Shown: positions 38,164-51,111, counted from the first letter of the stretch. The stretch: 64,000 nt of DNA from Podocnemis expansa (GCA_007922195.1 ML681963.1:134767512-134831511), one strand, 5' to 3'. Translations and numbers: made by a program. The notes: generated from the sequence alone by a model not told the origin.

Positions 38164-38924
38164 CCATCACATGGCACATTTCACATCACACATGCAGACA
38201 CACAGCAAATTACTAGTGTAGATTTTTGGTTCCAGTGAGAAAATAGTTTCTATACTATGAATTTCTTTTCTAAAGAAAATAAAGGAACTTAGCTACAGCA
38301 AATATTCTTTTGCAGAATTCAAGAATGTTTTTTTCACAGAAATGGGCATTACGGTGCATTGATCTTTATGGGTTCTGGAGAGAATTGTTCAAGTCTGTGA
38401 AACAGATGCTGAAAAAAAGCTGGTAGATGGGAACATGACGACATAAGTTATAAGAGTAAGTACTTGACTCCTGGATTAAAGGATGTCACCACGTACTTCA
38501 GTAGGTATGATTTCCCTCCTCCACTCTCAATCGCTTCAATATTTCTTTAGAAGCTCAAGTTAGGCAACCCTATTCAAGGAGTATGAATGCAACTTTTCTG
38601 CAGAATCAACAAGTGGAGTTCTCAGTTAGCCACCTTTTTAAATTGACTACATATTTTAAAAGCATACATTTATTATTTTTCACACACGCATGCACCACCC
38701 CAATAGGTCGGAGGGCAATTTCTAATAAATTACACCACTATTAAACAAAATGAAAATAGGGACCTACCACTACCACTGTGACTCTGTCTTTGAAGGAATT
38801 CATGTTTACCCATTACTATACTAGTATGTCAGTGTCTACTTCAACTTCTGCAATTTATTTATTACAGAAACGTGTCAAGCAATAGCATAATCTGTTTGAT
38901 GCTCATCTTTAAAAGTCTTTTTAA
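38164..38924. other. Intronic sequence, nothing recognised
   Basis: No supported element. Confidence 0.45.
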
Positions 38925-39735
38925 CAGCCCTTAACATACTTGAAGACTTGGCAGGTCACCCTCAGTTGACTTCTCAAGACTAAAAACATACCCAAACCTT
39001 TCCCCATAGTCTGATTTTCTAAGCCTTTTATCATTCTGTTGCTCTTCTCTGGACTGTCTTGAATTTGTTCACCTCTTTCCTAAAGTGTGGCACTCAGAAC
39101 TGGACACAGCATTCCAACTGAGGCCACTCCAGTGCAGAGCAGCATGGGATAATTCTTTCCCATGCCCTACAGACCACACTCCTCTTAACATCAAAGAATA
39201 TTAACTTTTTTCACCATTGCATCACTTATTGAATTTGAGCCAACAATGTAATACATTATAACAACTCGCTGATTCTTCTCAGCAGTACACATACCATCTA
39301 GCCAGTTATTCATCTTTCTCTAGTTGTGTATTTGATTTTTCCTTTCTAAGCAGATTACCTTGCACTTTTTTAAACTGAATTTCATCTTACTGATTTCAAA
39401 TCAATTTTTCAAGGTCTTTTTCAAATCCTCTCCCCCTCCCAAGCTTGGTGCCATCAGCTAATTTTATAGGTGTACTTCCCCCTCCAAGTTATTAATGAAA
39501 ATACTGAATACTGCCAGACCCAGAACTGACCCCTGTGGAAATCCACAAGATGGGCCCTTCCATTTTGACAGAAAACTGTTGATAGCTATTCTTCAAGAAC
39601 AATTTTTCAGTTAGTTGTGCATCCACCTTCTAGTAATTTCCTCTAGATCACGTTTCCCAAGTTTGCTTATGAGAATGTTATATGGGTCTGTTTCAGAAGA
39701 CTTACTAAAATCAAGATATATCACACCTATAACAG
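38925..39735 (-). mobile_element. CR1 LINE fragment, reverse transcriptase C-terminal half, degenerate
   Basis: Plus-strand words run parallel to those in the minus-oriented CR1 at 13380-14220: GCTCTTCTCTGGACT, AGAACTGGACACAGCATTC, TTGGTGCCATCAGCTAATTT, GAACTGACCCCTGTGG and TTACTAAAATCAAGATATAT. They come in the same order, so the element is on the minus strand. It is much older than that copy, with many indels. Confidence 0.8.
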
Positions 39736-39947
39736 ATTTGCAAAATTGGAAAATGAAGAAGGGGCACAGCAGGTGATTATTAAAGGCAAATGGGCACAGA
39801 AAAAGAGAAGAACAGCTAGTCCTATACAAAGAGTGGATGAGCCAATGGCAATACAACCAAATAAAAGCCCCAGGAGTGGTTGCAGAGGACTGCAGAAGAG
39901 ATGACGTGCAGCCAGAAAAAAATGGGGACAGGCTGGGATTTTCTGGC

Positions 39948-40797
39948 ACCTGACAAAGTGAGACTTCACCCATGAAAGCTCATGAGAAAAATAAATGTTA
40001 GTCTTTAAAAGTGCCACACAATGGTTAAAGTATAATTTGGCAGGTTCCAGAATCCTCCTGCATCTCCGGGCCCCCCTTCTGCACCCCAGCTCCTGCCCCC
40101 CAAATGCCAGCCCCCAAAATGCCTACCTTCATCAGACCCCTTTCCCCATGTTGTTCTCAACCCCAATCCACACTCCCTAAGCTCCCTGCCCCATTCCAGC
40201 CCTCCTAACCACCCCACCCCCCCAGCTCCACATCTTCTGCCACCCCCTTCAACTCCCAACCCTCCCCAGCCCACCATTCTGATGCCTTCTCCCCCCTCCC
40301 CACAACCCCACCCTGCCCCACACTTTTCCCGCCAGCTGCCCAACCGCCCCAACTCCTTACCAGGCCGAAGAGCTGGGCGGAGGGCAGGAGGCCATGGCGC
40401 TGGCCGGCCAGTGGGCCAGCAAGCAGGAGTCCAGGCCAGCAGCTTGGGCCAGACCACGGACACACCCAGGCCCTGGCTAGAAGGGGTGGAGCCACTACAG
40501 GCTCCAGGGAAGGAAGAGAGGGATGGCTGGGCTGTCCCCAGCCCCTCCCATCTGCCAGCCTAGCAGGGACGCACCGGAAAACTGGGCTCTGGCATGCCCT
40601 TCCCTTTTCAAGGGGCCCCGGAACGCAGCATTCCAGTGCATCCCCCTATTTTGGCGGGCCCTGGAATGCAGCGTTCCAGGGCATTCCCCTATTTTTAGGG
40701 GGCCTGGAATGCTGGCTCCCTAAAGATAGGGGCCATTCCAGGGCATTCCCCCTTAATTTAACCCCTAGTGCCACAGAACTCTTTGCTTGTTTTGTAA
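39948..40797 (+). mobile_element. Penelope-like tail split by a MITE
   Basis: The tail runs CTGACAAAGTGAGACTTCAC, CATGAAAGCTCATGAGAAAA, TGTTAGTCTTTAAAAGTGCC up to 40018, and resumes after the insertion at 40768 with GTGCCACAGAACTCTTTGCT. The split falls exactly inside GTGCCACA, which is duplicated. Confidence 0.8.
40019..40767. mobile_element. hAT-type MITE, CAGGGTTAAAGTA family, copy 2
   Basis: Flanked by GTGCCACA at 40011-40018 and 40768-40775, a perfect 8-bp duplication inside a PLE tail. Termini CAATGGTTAAAGTATA and (complement of right end) TAGGGGTTAAATTAAG match at 10 or more of 14 aligned positions. The interior is a C-rich block (40050-40330) followed by palindromic GGAATGCAGCGTTCC modules shared with 31515-32043 and 58775-58845. 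Long open frames here (Pro/Ala- or Gly/Trp-rich) are composition artefacts. Confidence 0.88.
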
Positions 40798-42988
40798 AGA
40801 AATTAGAAGTGACGGAATTGATAAGACAGTTCATCTGGGTAAAAGCCATACTGGGGAAGAAAACTACAGTATTTCCCCTGGGATATCGCTTGAGGTGTGC
40901 TACAGACCACCAGGATCTGATCTGGACATGAACAAAGGCCTCTTTAAAGCTTTTGATGAAGTAAATACTACTGGCAACTGTGTGATGATGGGAGACTAAC
41001 TTCACAGATATAGAGTGAAGAACATATGCTAGTAATAACAAAAGTACCAAGATCTTCCTGGATTTGATAGCTGATGAATTCCTTCACCAAACAGTTACTG
41101 AACCAATAAAAGGGGATGCCATCTTAGATTTTGTACTGGTGAGTAGTGAGGACCTCACAGAAGAACTGGTTCTAGAGGACAACCTTGGTTCAAATGACCA
41201 TGAGCTAATTCAGGTCAAACTAACCAGAAGGATAAACAAAACAAAATATCTGACTATGGTCTTTGACTTCAAAAGGGCTAACTTGAAAAAAATTAAGTGA
41301 ATTAACTGGGGAAATGGACTGGACTGAAGCACTCTAGGATCTAAAGGTGGAGGAGTCTTAAAATCACTTCAAGTCACAGTTGCAGGAACTATCTGAAGGC
41401 TGCATCCCAAGGAAGGGTTAAAAATTAAATAAGCAAGAGTTGTAGACTGAGCTGGATGAGTAAGCATTTCAGATAAGCAATTAAGAGGAAGCAGAATGGC
41501 TACAAGAATGAAAAGATGGATGAATTCAGCAAGGAAAACTACTGCTTGGAGGTCAGAACATGTAGAGAGAAAGTGAGAAAGGCCAAAAACAAGGACAGCT
41601 GGACCTTGCAAAGGGAATCAAAATCAGAAAGATTCTATAGTCATATAAATAAGAGGGGGGGAAAAAAGAAAGAAGTGGGACTGCTAAACACTGAGGATGG
41701 GGTGGAAGCTAAGGATAATCTAGGCATGGCAAACAGCTAAACAAATACTTTACCTCCATTTTTAATAAAGCTAATGAAAAGTTTGGCAACGCTGGTAGAG
41801 TAATGGGAATGAGGATATGCACCTAAAAATTAGCATACACGAGGCAGAAGCCAGACTCAAACTGCTTCATAAAATTAAATTGGGGGACGTAGATCTCCAT
41901 CCAAGAATATTAAAGGAACTGGCACATGAAATTGGAAGCCCATGAACAAGGATGTTTAAAGAACCTGTAAGCTTGGGGCCTGCACAGTATGACTGGAGAA
42001 TTGCTAATACAGTTGTTATTTTTAGAAAAGGGGGAAAATAAGATCCAGGTAACTAAAGGGCTGTTAGTTTGACCTCACTTGTATGCCAGATTTGGGGGGA
42101 AAAGATTGAAAGAGAACATACTTACAGATCTCGAGATTAATGATAACTGAGATAAAATAGAACATGGCTTTACAAAAGGTAGACTGTGCCAGACCAACCT
42201 GATCTTTTTTGAGAAGACAACAGATTCTTTGGACAAAAGGAATGCAGTGGATCTAATTTACCTAGATTTTAGTAGGGTATTTGGTACAGTTCCACTTAAG
42301 GAATTACTAGTTAAATTAGAAAAATATAGGGATTAATATGAAAATAGAGAAGTGACTAAGGAACTGGTTAAAGGGGAGACTACAACAAGTCACACTGTAA
42401 GGTGAACTGTCAGGCTGGAGGGAAGTTACAAGTGGGGATCGGTCTTGCAACCAACCTTATTTAACATTTTTATTACTGACTTTGGCACAAACAATGGACA
42501 TGTGCTAATAAAGTTTGTGAATGACACAAAGTTGGGAAGTGTTGCCAATATAGAGATGGATTGGGGTGTCATACAAGATTTGGATGACCTTGTAAACTGA
42601 AGTAATAGGAATGGGGTGAAATTTAATAATGGAAAGTACAATGCCATGCATTTAGGGACTAATAAGAATTTTTGCTACAAAATTGGGACTCATAAGTTGA
42701 AAGTGACAGAACAGAAGAAGCTGGGTGGTCTGGTTGATCAGAGAACAACTATGAGCCGCCAGTGTGATGTGGCTCTGAAAAATGCTATTACAGTCCTAAG
42801 AGGTTTCAGACAAATTATTTCCAGTAGAGCTAGGGAGGTGTTAGTATACAAGGTGCTGGGGTGAGACCTCATCTAGAATATTGTGTGCAGTTCTGATCCC
42901 CCAGGTTTAAGAAAGATGAATTAAAACTGGAACAGGTGCAGAAAAGAACAACAAGGATGATGCATAAAATGGAAACTTGCTTTATGAG
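40798..42988 (+). mobile_element. CR1 LINE, endonuclease and reverse transcriptase, first segment
   Basis: Decayed ORF2 on the plus strand. Visible blocks are VCYRPPGSD (about 40897) and then LIADEFLHQTVTEP (about 41060), both from the endonuclease; a Lys-rich linker near 41510-41640; and the reverse transcriptase region near 42000-42900 (IYLDFSR-like at about 42250, then NGKYNAMHLG and RQCDVALKNA). It is interrupted at 42988 by a PLE and resumes at 44893. Many stops and frameshifts. Confidence 0.85.
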
Positions 42989-44892
42989 ATCCAAAGGGGC
43001 AGCCATGTTAGCCTAGTTCAGTAAAACAAACATGGAGCCCTGTGGCACTTAAGGACTAAAAAAATTTATTTATTGCATGAGCTTTCATGGGAGAAAATCC
43101 AAAGCATCTGATAAAGTGGAAGGTGGGGGAACTTACAGACTGAGAGGGAAAAAAAAATGCAGGGAAGTGTAAGTCATGGGAACAAGTCGCACTGTAACAG
43201 CAAATCAAAACAGTTGTAAAGATTCAAACATTGAGGGAACAGCACACAGAGGGAGATGAGGTCAAATGACCTATTGTAATGAGAGAAAAATCCAATTTCT
43301 CTATTAAGTCCTGAAACAGTGCAACCGAATTTCCAAATAAATTCAATTTCAGCAGCATCTCTTGGAAGCCTTGATTTAGTATTCATCTGTCTGAGCACAG
43401 CACTTAGCAAATCATTAATGGAGTGATCACAAAGATTGAAATGCTGACCCACTGATTTTAAGAGTATTGTGATTTCTGATGTCAGGCTTGTGCTCATTTG
43501 TTCTTTTGTGCAGAGACTGTCCCCTTTTTGTCCAATATAAAAGGCAGAAGGGCATTTCGTGCACATGAAGGCATAAATCACATTGGTGGATAAGCAGGTG
43601 AATGAGCCTTTGTTGGAGTAGCTGGTTCAATAGTGTCTTTTGTGCAGATGTGGGCAAAACTGGCAGCATGGTTTATTGCAGGGATATGTGCCTTCTTTAA
43701 TGGTTCTTTTGTTAGGTCCATAGTTGCTGATAAGTATCTGTTTAAGGTTGTGGGGCTGTCTGTAAGCAAGGAGAGGTCTAGCTCCCCACCTTCAAAGCAT
43801 CTGACTGATACTGTCTGGGTCTGGGTGACTGTTTATCTTTCTTATTAATATTTCATATTTGCAATAAGCCATGTGATATACCACATTTGGTATCAATAGA
43901 AAAGTTATAATCTTCTAAGAATGATTATATGGTTTATATGTAGGTATCATGCCTGCATTAGAAATTTCTGTTTTTATGTATGTTTCAAGTTGTTTGATTC
44001 TGAGGCAATTCCAGACTGGGTATTTGCAAAACCACTGTCATCTTAATTGCCCTTTAAGAGCTCCCAGCTACAGTGGGCCTAGGAAGAAACCTGTTCGGCG
44101 AGTCGCCTAGGCTGACCATGTGACTCTGCTCCATTTTGATTTGGCAAGGACCCTGATAGCATGGGGAGAGCCAAAGGTGATAAAAGGCAAGGGCCCCATC
44201 TCCATTTTGTCCTTAGTCTGTAGTCTTCAGCCTGCAATCAACATCACCCTCTGGAACTATTCTTCTGGGAACAAAGGACTGAGACCCACCCAGGTGCTGG
44301 GTACATACCAGAGGAATTGGTCTAAACTGAAAACTGCAAATTCTTCAGTGACATGCTTCCTATGGACTCTAAATCATTTGTATTTATGTGGTTCACTTTG
44401 ACCCTTTAACACCTCTCATATTTTGTTTGTTTTCTTCTTCTATTAAACCTTTAGTTGTAGTTACTAAAGGACTGGCTGGCAGCATGGTATTCTGGGTAAG
44501 ATCCAAGCCTGTATTGTTCTGGGTGATGTGGCTGACCCTTTGGAGTCAGGAGATCCTGTTTCTTTAAGAGAGCCAGTGGCTAGGGGAGAACCAGAGAAGC
44601 TGATGTGTAATAAAAGGGGGCTGTTTCTATTTTGTAATGCTTGGAGATGACCAGAGTGGGGAATCGGAAGCATGTTTTGTTGCTGACTGGGAGACTGGTT
44701 TAAGTACCACTCATCAGCAGTTTGAGGATTTGGCGCCTGCTTTTGCAGCTTGCACTGATATTGGCACATTCAGAAGGCTATCCCAGGGGGCCCAGGTCAC
44801 ACTGATCAAGTGAGATTTTCTCTTACAAAAGCACATGCAATAAATATATTTGTTAGTCTTTAAGTGTCACAGGACTCCTTGTTTGTTTTGCC
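42989..44892 (-). mobile_element. Penelope-like element with GIY-YIG endonuclease remnant
   Basis: Flanked by TTATGAG at 42982-42988 and 44893-44899, a 7-bp duplication within the CR1. The terminal modules are inverted relative to each other (43004-43095 and 44806-44885). On the minus strand, overlapping frames between 43769 and 43174 show FAHICTKDTIEP, then CTKCPSAFYIGQKGDSL, QHFNLCDHSINDL and RDAAEIEFIWKFG. These blocks are typical of the C-terminal GIY-YIG endonuclease of Neptune/Penelope-type retroelements. At least two frameshifts break it, and the reverse transcriptase part is absent. An LTR-like unit is inserted at 43810-44801. Confidence 0.82.
43810..44801 (+). mobile_element. LTR-like unit, copy B, nested in the PLE
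   Basis: Flanked by CTGAT at 43805-43809 and 44802-44806. It shares with 28145-29175 the sequence TGGACTCTAAATCATTT, the poly(A)-like CTATTAAACCTTTAGTT (about 44440), CTGGCTGGCAGCATGGTATT, GGGTAAGATCCAAGCCT and the GGCCCAGGTCACA end. A GATAAAAGG word sits where copy A has its TATA box. No coding sequence. Confidence 0.65.
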
Positions 44893-45645
44893 TTATGAGG
44901 TGACTTAAAGAGCTTGGCTTAGTTAGCCTAACCACAAAAAGGTTTAGGGAAGATATGATTGCTCTCTATAAATACATCAGGATAAACACCAAGGAGGGAG
45001 AGGAATTATTTAAGTTCAGCACCAATATGGACACAAAAACAAATGAAGATAAACTGGCTATCAGGAAATTTAAACTTGAAATTAGATTCAGGTTTCTAAT
45101 TATCAAAGGAGTAAAGTTCTAGAATAGCTTTCCAAGGGAAGCTGTGGGAACTAAAAACCTAGCTGGCTTCATGATTGAGCTTGGTAAATTTATGGAGAGG
45201 ATAGTATGATGGGACAACTGAGTTTGGCAACTGACTGATCTTTGACTACTGGTGGTGAACATACCAATGACCTGAGATTAGACCTCTGACAGGGTGGATT
45301 CTGAGTTACTACAGACACTTTTTTTCTTGAGCATCCGGTTAATGAGTCTTGCCCACATGCTCAGGGTTTAACTGACTGCCATATCTGGAACCAGGAAGCA
45401 ATTTCCCTCCAAGGCAGATTGGTAAAGGCTCTGGGGTTTTTTCACCTTCCTCTGTAGCATGTAGCACAGTTCACCTGCTGGTGGATTCTCTATTCCTTAA
45501 TTTAAACCGTGATCTGAAGCCTTTAATAACATAGTCATAGGTTAAAGGTTTAGAAGGGGTGGGTGAGGTTCTGTGGCCTGCATAGTGCAGAAGGTCCAAC
45601 TAGAATCAGATGATCATATCAGTCCTTCTGACCTTAGAGTTTACT
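44893..45645 (+). mobile_element. CR1 LINE, 3' segment after the PLE insertion
   Basis: Resumes with GGTGACTTAAAGAGCTTGGC and continues through GATTGCTCTCTATAAATACA, GTCTTGCCCACATGCTCAGG and TTCCTCTGTAGCATGTAGCA to a CR1-like 3' end GATGATCATATCAGTCCTTC plus TGACC. Together with 40798-42988 it makes one element. Confidence 0.85.
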
Positions 45646-46320
45646 GCTTCAGCCCCACCCACTAGGCCAGTAATCCTGTCAAAATGGAATTTAGCTGGTT
45701 TGGGTTTAGTCAGACTCGGCAACACGTTGGGGTAGTCAAAGCCAAATACAGATAGACTACATATATTACTGAAAGAAGTAGATTTGGTCAGATTGTGTTC
45801 TGTAGGTAGATGAAAATAAACTATGATTAGCAAGCATGTTTGGGCAAAAGCAGAAGTCAAAGTGCAAAAAAAACGAGGGAAGAAAAAGTATAAACAAATG
45901 TTTATGGAACAGAGATCTATATATGCCTAAGGTGTAACCAAACTTCAGGTACACAAGTACCATCAGGTACCTCTGCTGGAAACAAAAGTGTTCTTTGTTA
46001 GAAAGAAAATAAAGACATTTTACTGCACTATTTAACAAGATCATTAGATCCTAAAATAAGCAGCAAACTGGCACTGTGCCCATTGAGTCTTTTAAAAATA
46101 TCCCTAACTAAATAGAAACATAGGAACTGATCGATACACAGTAAGTCAGGAAAATTTGTTCGTTTATTGGACATCTGCTGTATTTAAATCATTCACTTTT
46201 ATTTTCTTCTTAATGATTCAGGTAACAGGACACCACATTTAAAACTGGTTAACACAAACAATCATCATAATGTGGGGAAAGGAGCAGTCTGACCACAACA
46301 AAACAAAGACAGTAAAGCAA
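45646..46320. other. Intronic sequence, nothing recognised
   Basis: No supported element. Confidence 0.5.
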
Positions 46321-46600
46321 CAAGTTCCAAAGGTGTAACCATGCTAGTCTAGTTCAGCAAAACAAATTTGACCTCATCTTCCTTTATATGCTTTTCCCCA
46401 GTGTTTGGATCTTAAGAACTGCTTTGATTTGCTGTTACAGTCTCACCTGATCCCATGACTTACACCTCTCTGCATTTATCTTCCTCCCATTTTGTAAGTT
46501 CCCCCATCTCCAAAGTATCTTATGAAGGGGGACTTTCTCCCACTGAAACTCATGTCATAAACTTGTTAGTGTTTAAAAGTACTACAGGATTCATTGTTTG
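46321..46600. mobile_element. Penelope-like fragment
   Basis: Begins CAAGTTCCAAAGGTGTAACC and ATGCTAGTCTAGTTCAGCAA, has a TTTGATTTGCTGTTACAG interior matching the complement of 43190-43210, and ends with GGACTTTCTCCCACTGAAAC and TTGTTAGTGTTTAAAAGTAC. Confidence 0.75.
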
Positions 46601-49600
46601 TAAAGCAACAAGGTATCTTACATGCTTTGACTTCTCTATTATCCAGAGTAGGACTATGCCTATTGGTTTTGTATAGCCATTAGCACATTGTGGACACTAC
46701 TTGCTGCATCATAATAAAAATCACACTGCAAATATCTTGTTCTTGTAAATACTGGAAGTGTGGTTTTATCAATAAAACAGACTGCATGGAACCTAATATA
46801 GCCTATTGAAAATTCTTGAAAATTTGGCAACAATGTAATGAAAAAGTTTCACCACTTTTCAACAGTTCTAATCAAACCATCACTAAGACAAATATACTAT
46901 TGATATTAGTGTACAATATTTTAACCTAATACCACACCACACAGAAAGAAATATGAAACATCAAATCATGCTCTGACCCTGAGAGAAACAAAAATTCTGA
47001 TTGCTGTGCTGTATATTTTAACTCAAGAGTTTTCCCCAGTCAGCTAGTCATTCAATTCTCTCACAACTTCAGCTAAATTAAGAGAATTGCGTAACTGAAG
47101 CCAAAAAAGTAACATACAAACAGAAGCATACTCAATAAAATGATAAGGCAAGAAACCCAATAAAAATGTGAGTTATTAATACACTTCCTTTACCTTACTG
47201 TAGAACATTTTTATATTCTAGAAGAGAGCGCTATACTACTATATACTACAATGCATCACTAAAAATTGACGCATTTCATTGGGATTGATTAAGCGTGTAT
47301 CATTTTAGTGCTGTATTACTGCATTCTCATAAAGAACCACACAAGGAACACAATATCACATTTAATGCTATGCAATAAGAAACATCACGCTTCACTGTGG
47401 AAGATCAATAAAAATACATCTCACACAACCTCACAGTGGTAAAATTGTGTAAACAAAATTGCTTTATGTAAATTTATGTATTAATATTAATCATGAGTAT
47501 AGATTTAATTTCAGATAAAGATTTGAAAAACTCAAAAGGGATCAATAAAATGCAGGCTATTTTTTCTCTTCTCAAAGAAAATGAGAAAAAGAAGATTTAG
47601 ATTTCCTTCCCCCCACCAAGAAAAAACTATTTAAATTATTTTATTTCCAATAGCTATTACAATCTGCACATTCACTAGTGGTCAAGCCTTCAAGTTTTAA
47701 GATAAATTAAAATAATAATCTTATACTCAATTATTCATCAAATGCAACAAATAGTCTCATCTGAACAAAAAACACTCCTACAAAAACAGCAGAATTGGAT
47801 GGCTTCACTAACACCTGGGGTGCAAGGAAAAATCTGAAATAGAATACCAGTCTGAACATACATTTTCCCCCCCTTTTGTGAGTCTGAGTCATTCTTAAAA
47901 ACATGCAACCATTATAATTAGTGTAATGTTCTGATCTATATGTCCTGAGACACCTAACTATGTACGTATTTCAAAATGAAGTGTAATTAAGATTAGCATT
48001 TCTAAAATACATGGTTGCACTCACCCTTTTGCTTATAGAGAAACATCATTTGTGAATCATGTGATATGGGGACTTATCAATAATTTTAGCCATGATTCAA
48101 GTTTTCATTATGCTGCATTAACCATCACCAAAAACAAAAATAAAAATCTATCATAAAGTATTACATGACAGATAATTACTGACAGACTGTTACAAATTAA
48201 AAATTAAGTGCATTTTTAAACTTTTACATTTTTAGAAGCTTTTGCATCAGAATGTCTGAAAATAATAAAAAGCTCCCATTAATACATGACTCCTCAATAA
48301 AAGTATATAGTTTCACTGATCAGTTAAGAGTAACTTCCATCTAGCACGTTTTCAGCAAACAAATAAATTACCAGAAATGTCCTTCTCAAATAACAAATTA
48401 AAACTCAGACCCTGAAGAATGGGTCAGAATTAGGACATTCATATTTATTGTAAATTACTTCAAACATAGGAAACAAATTTAGAAGCCTACGCTTTGATAT
48501 ATTTAGTATAATTTTCATGATAACCATGAATACAAAAGTACTGTATGACAAATAGCAAAACAGGTTCCTTGCCTTGGTAGCTTACAATCTAATACTATAC
48601 TTTATGTGTGTATTACACATACACAAATATTAAAACATTGTGGTTTCAAAGCCAAATGCTCAAAAGTTAGGAAATGCCCAAGTTAAAGCAATCAGTGCAA
48701 CCTTAATATTTCATTCCCCTTGTGCATGCAAGTCATGATACAGTCTAGTTATATGACCACATACTACTTTTTCCACAGGACCTGCTTTGGAGATGAACCA
48801 GAGCTGTGCGTGTAACAGGCTGTCACAATATTTACTGTAGAAGCTTGAAGGCATATAATAAATGAGACTGAGAATTACCGGAAGAGAAAGGATGATGTTC
48901 TGGTTAAAGCAGGTGAATGCTGCCCTGGAGAAGAAGATGCTATTCCGGCGTTTGCCAGAGTTTCTATATGATATTTGCCAAGTCACTTCAATCACAATTT
49001 TCACAGGAAATCACTAATTATGATTTCCTCACTTTCTGGGTGCCTGACAATGCATATGAGTTCTAGAACTCACAATAAATAAAAATCAATTATTTAAAAA
49101 ATAATGTAAAAGTCAGATTTTTTTACCTTAATTAAATATATTGTTATTTCTTAAAATAAGCCTCTTTAAAATAAAATTTGGAATTATGATAGCCCATGTC
49201 CCTGTATTTGCATTCAATTTAGTTTTTGGACAGTAAATTACTTTGTTCCAGCTCTCACTAAATAAATGGATATTTAATTATTTCCTCAATCAACCTGTAT
49301 GGAAAGCATCTTATAGGACAGCCATCAGATTCTACAAGTCTGTGACAGCCGATAGATCTGCCGCTTAATCAAAAGACACCCACACCCCACTCCTCACCCT
49401 ACCTCCCATCTGACAGGGTGATACTATGCCTGCAGACACAAACTTAGCAATGAAGAGAACCCAAAATGTTGAATAGCTGCTCATTAACTGAGGATTATCC
49501 ATCCAGCACTAAATATAGCAGGGGTCACGCAGGGAGAGAGTATTCTTCCATCATGTAAGTAAAAACATAAGAACAAGGAGGGTGAATTTAGGTTGCAGAG

Positions 49601-51111
49601 GCAACTAGAATTCCAGTATTTTCTAAACTTATGCATATTTATCTTTAAGAGAACATTGTCAGGGCTGCAAATTTTGTGTGCGTGCGTGCACGTGCGCGCG
49701 TGTAAGACTCATGTTTTTAAAATATTTGACAGATGTGCATTGAGTATTTTCAGCACACAGGAAATCACTAAACATGCATTGAAGAATACCACCATAGTTG
49801 TTATACAGATAATGCCTATTAGCTGAACACAAGCATACCTCAATCTTCCCTGAAAATGAGCCAAAATTGGTACCTAAGTCATAGATTAAAGACATAATTA
49901 AAAAAAATAAATCAAAGAACTATCTTGAGCTATTTTAAGTGCCGATTTCCAGTTATAATTTCTTAGTTTCCTAAATACCGAAGATGTCTTTTGAACAAAC
50001 TACTGTCGTTAGAGTCAGTTCTATTCCTGAAACCTGCACCATTATTTTAACAGTGTAGTACAGAATTTCCTTCCGGTAGGATATAGGTATGTTTCTATAC
50101 TACCATGGGCAGATGAAGCCCTGTTACAATTATTCAAACCAGATTACTTGCCTGGGTAGTGCATTTTAACAGACAAAATCTCAGTTCTTTTCATCAACTA
50201 TAAAAAGGCAGCATAAGAACAGAATTTACAGTTCTTGTTCCATTTAAAAATCCTTTACAAGTTTCCAGAGGCAGTAAAACTAGTGAATGCACTTTCAAGT
50301 TTGCAGTATGTACACATATTCCCCTATCAACTATTCCAGTATTTTTCCTGCATTAATATTTTTTTACCCAAGCAGAGAGTTTACCAAGCCAATTAACCTG
50401 CATATGCAAGTAACTCAAGTATCTGAAACCAGCCTGAGCAACAGCAGGGCTTTCATTCACCTCCAATACAACAGCACTCACTTATGCTGTAATGACTAGA
50501 TGGAAAGCAAGTAAGTGTCCCAGAAGCCAAAACCAATTGTTAGAGTGTAGAAAATAAAGCCAATTTATGCTGTGCTTGGCTCTCATAGGCTCAGAGGTTC
50601 ACCTACCTTGATGCTCCAAGACACAGAATACAAATTCTAGTATTGCTTTTCAATCAGTGTTTCTCTAAAAGTAGCACACTGTTCTGTGACCCTAATCACT
50701 GGATTCTGTGTGTTCATTCTTCTCAAAAATCAGAGCAATTTAAATTCAGCTGGTTAAATAATTATTTCAACTTTGATCCACAAAGCTTGTGTGTGTAATA
50801 CATTTTAATCTGGCAGAATTCAAAAGAATCTATGTGTTTTAAAGGATTTGTTTCCTTTATCTCATATTAATGTACATAGGCCATACTCAAACAACAGATC
50901 AAGTCTTTTCAGCACTTTAGAAAAGGCATCTCATCAACTAGTTTGATTAATCTTTATTTCACAAATCAGCATTCAAAGATCCCATGAGATGAAATTATGA
51001 AATAGGCTTGTCATGCAAATATACATTTCCTCCCTCATCAATGAAAAACTGAACACAAGAAGGCTTTACCTTGGAAAATACAAATCAATTTTGCTTCACA
51101 TTAGTTTAGAC
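46601..51111. other. Intronic sequence; one alternating purine-pyrimidine tract
   Basis: AT-rich, with no supported gene or mobile element. A 29-nt strictly alternating tract (TGTGTGCGTGCG...GCGTGT) lies at 49675-49703. Confidence 0.5.

Noticed and set aside
40005..40563. 152-codon Gly/Trp-rich and 93-codon Pro-rich frames
   Set aside because: Both are translations of the C-rich block of a MITE with a perfect 8-bp duplication.
43174..43769. GIY-YIG frame as a host nuclease or novel defence gene
   Set aside because: It is broken by frameshifts, flanked by PLE terminal modules and bounded by a target duplication in a CR1, so it is a retroelement relic.
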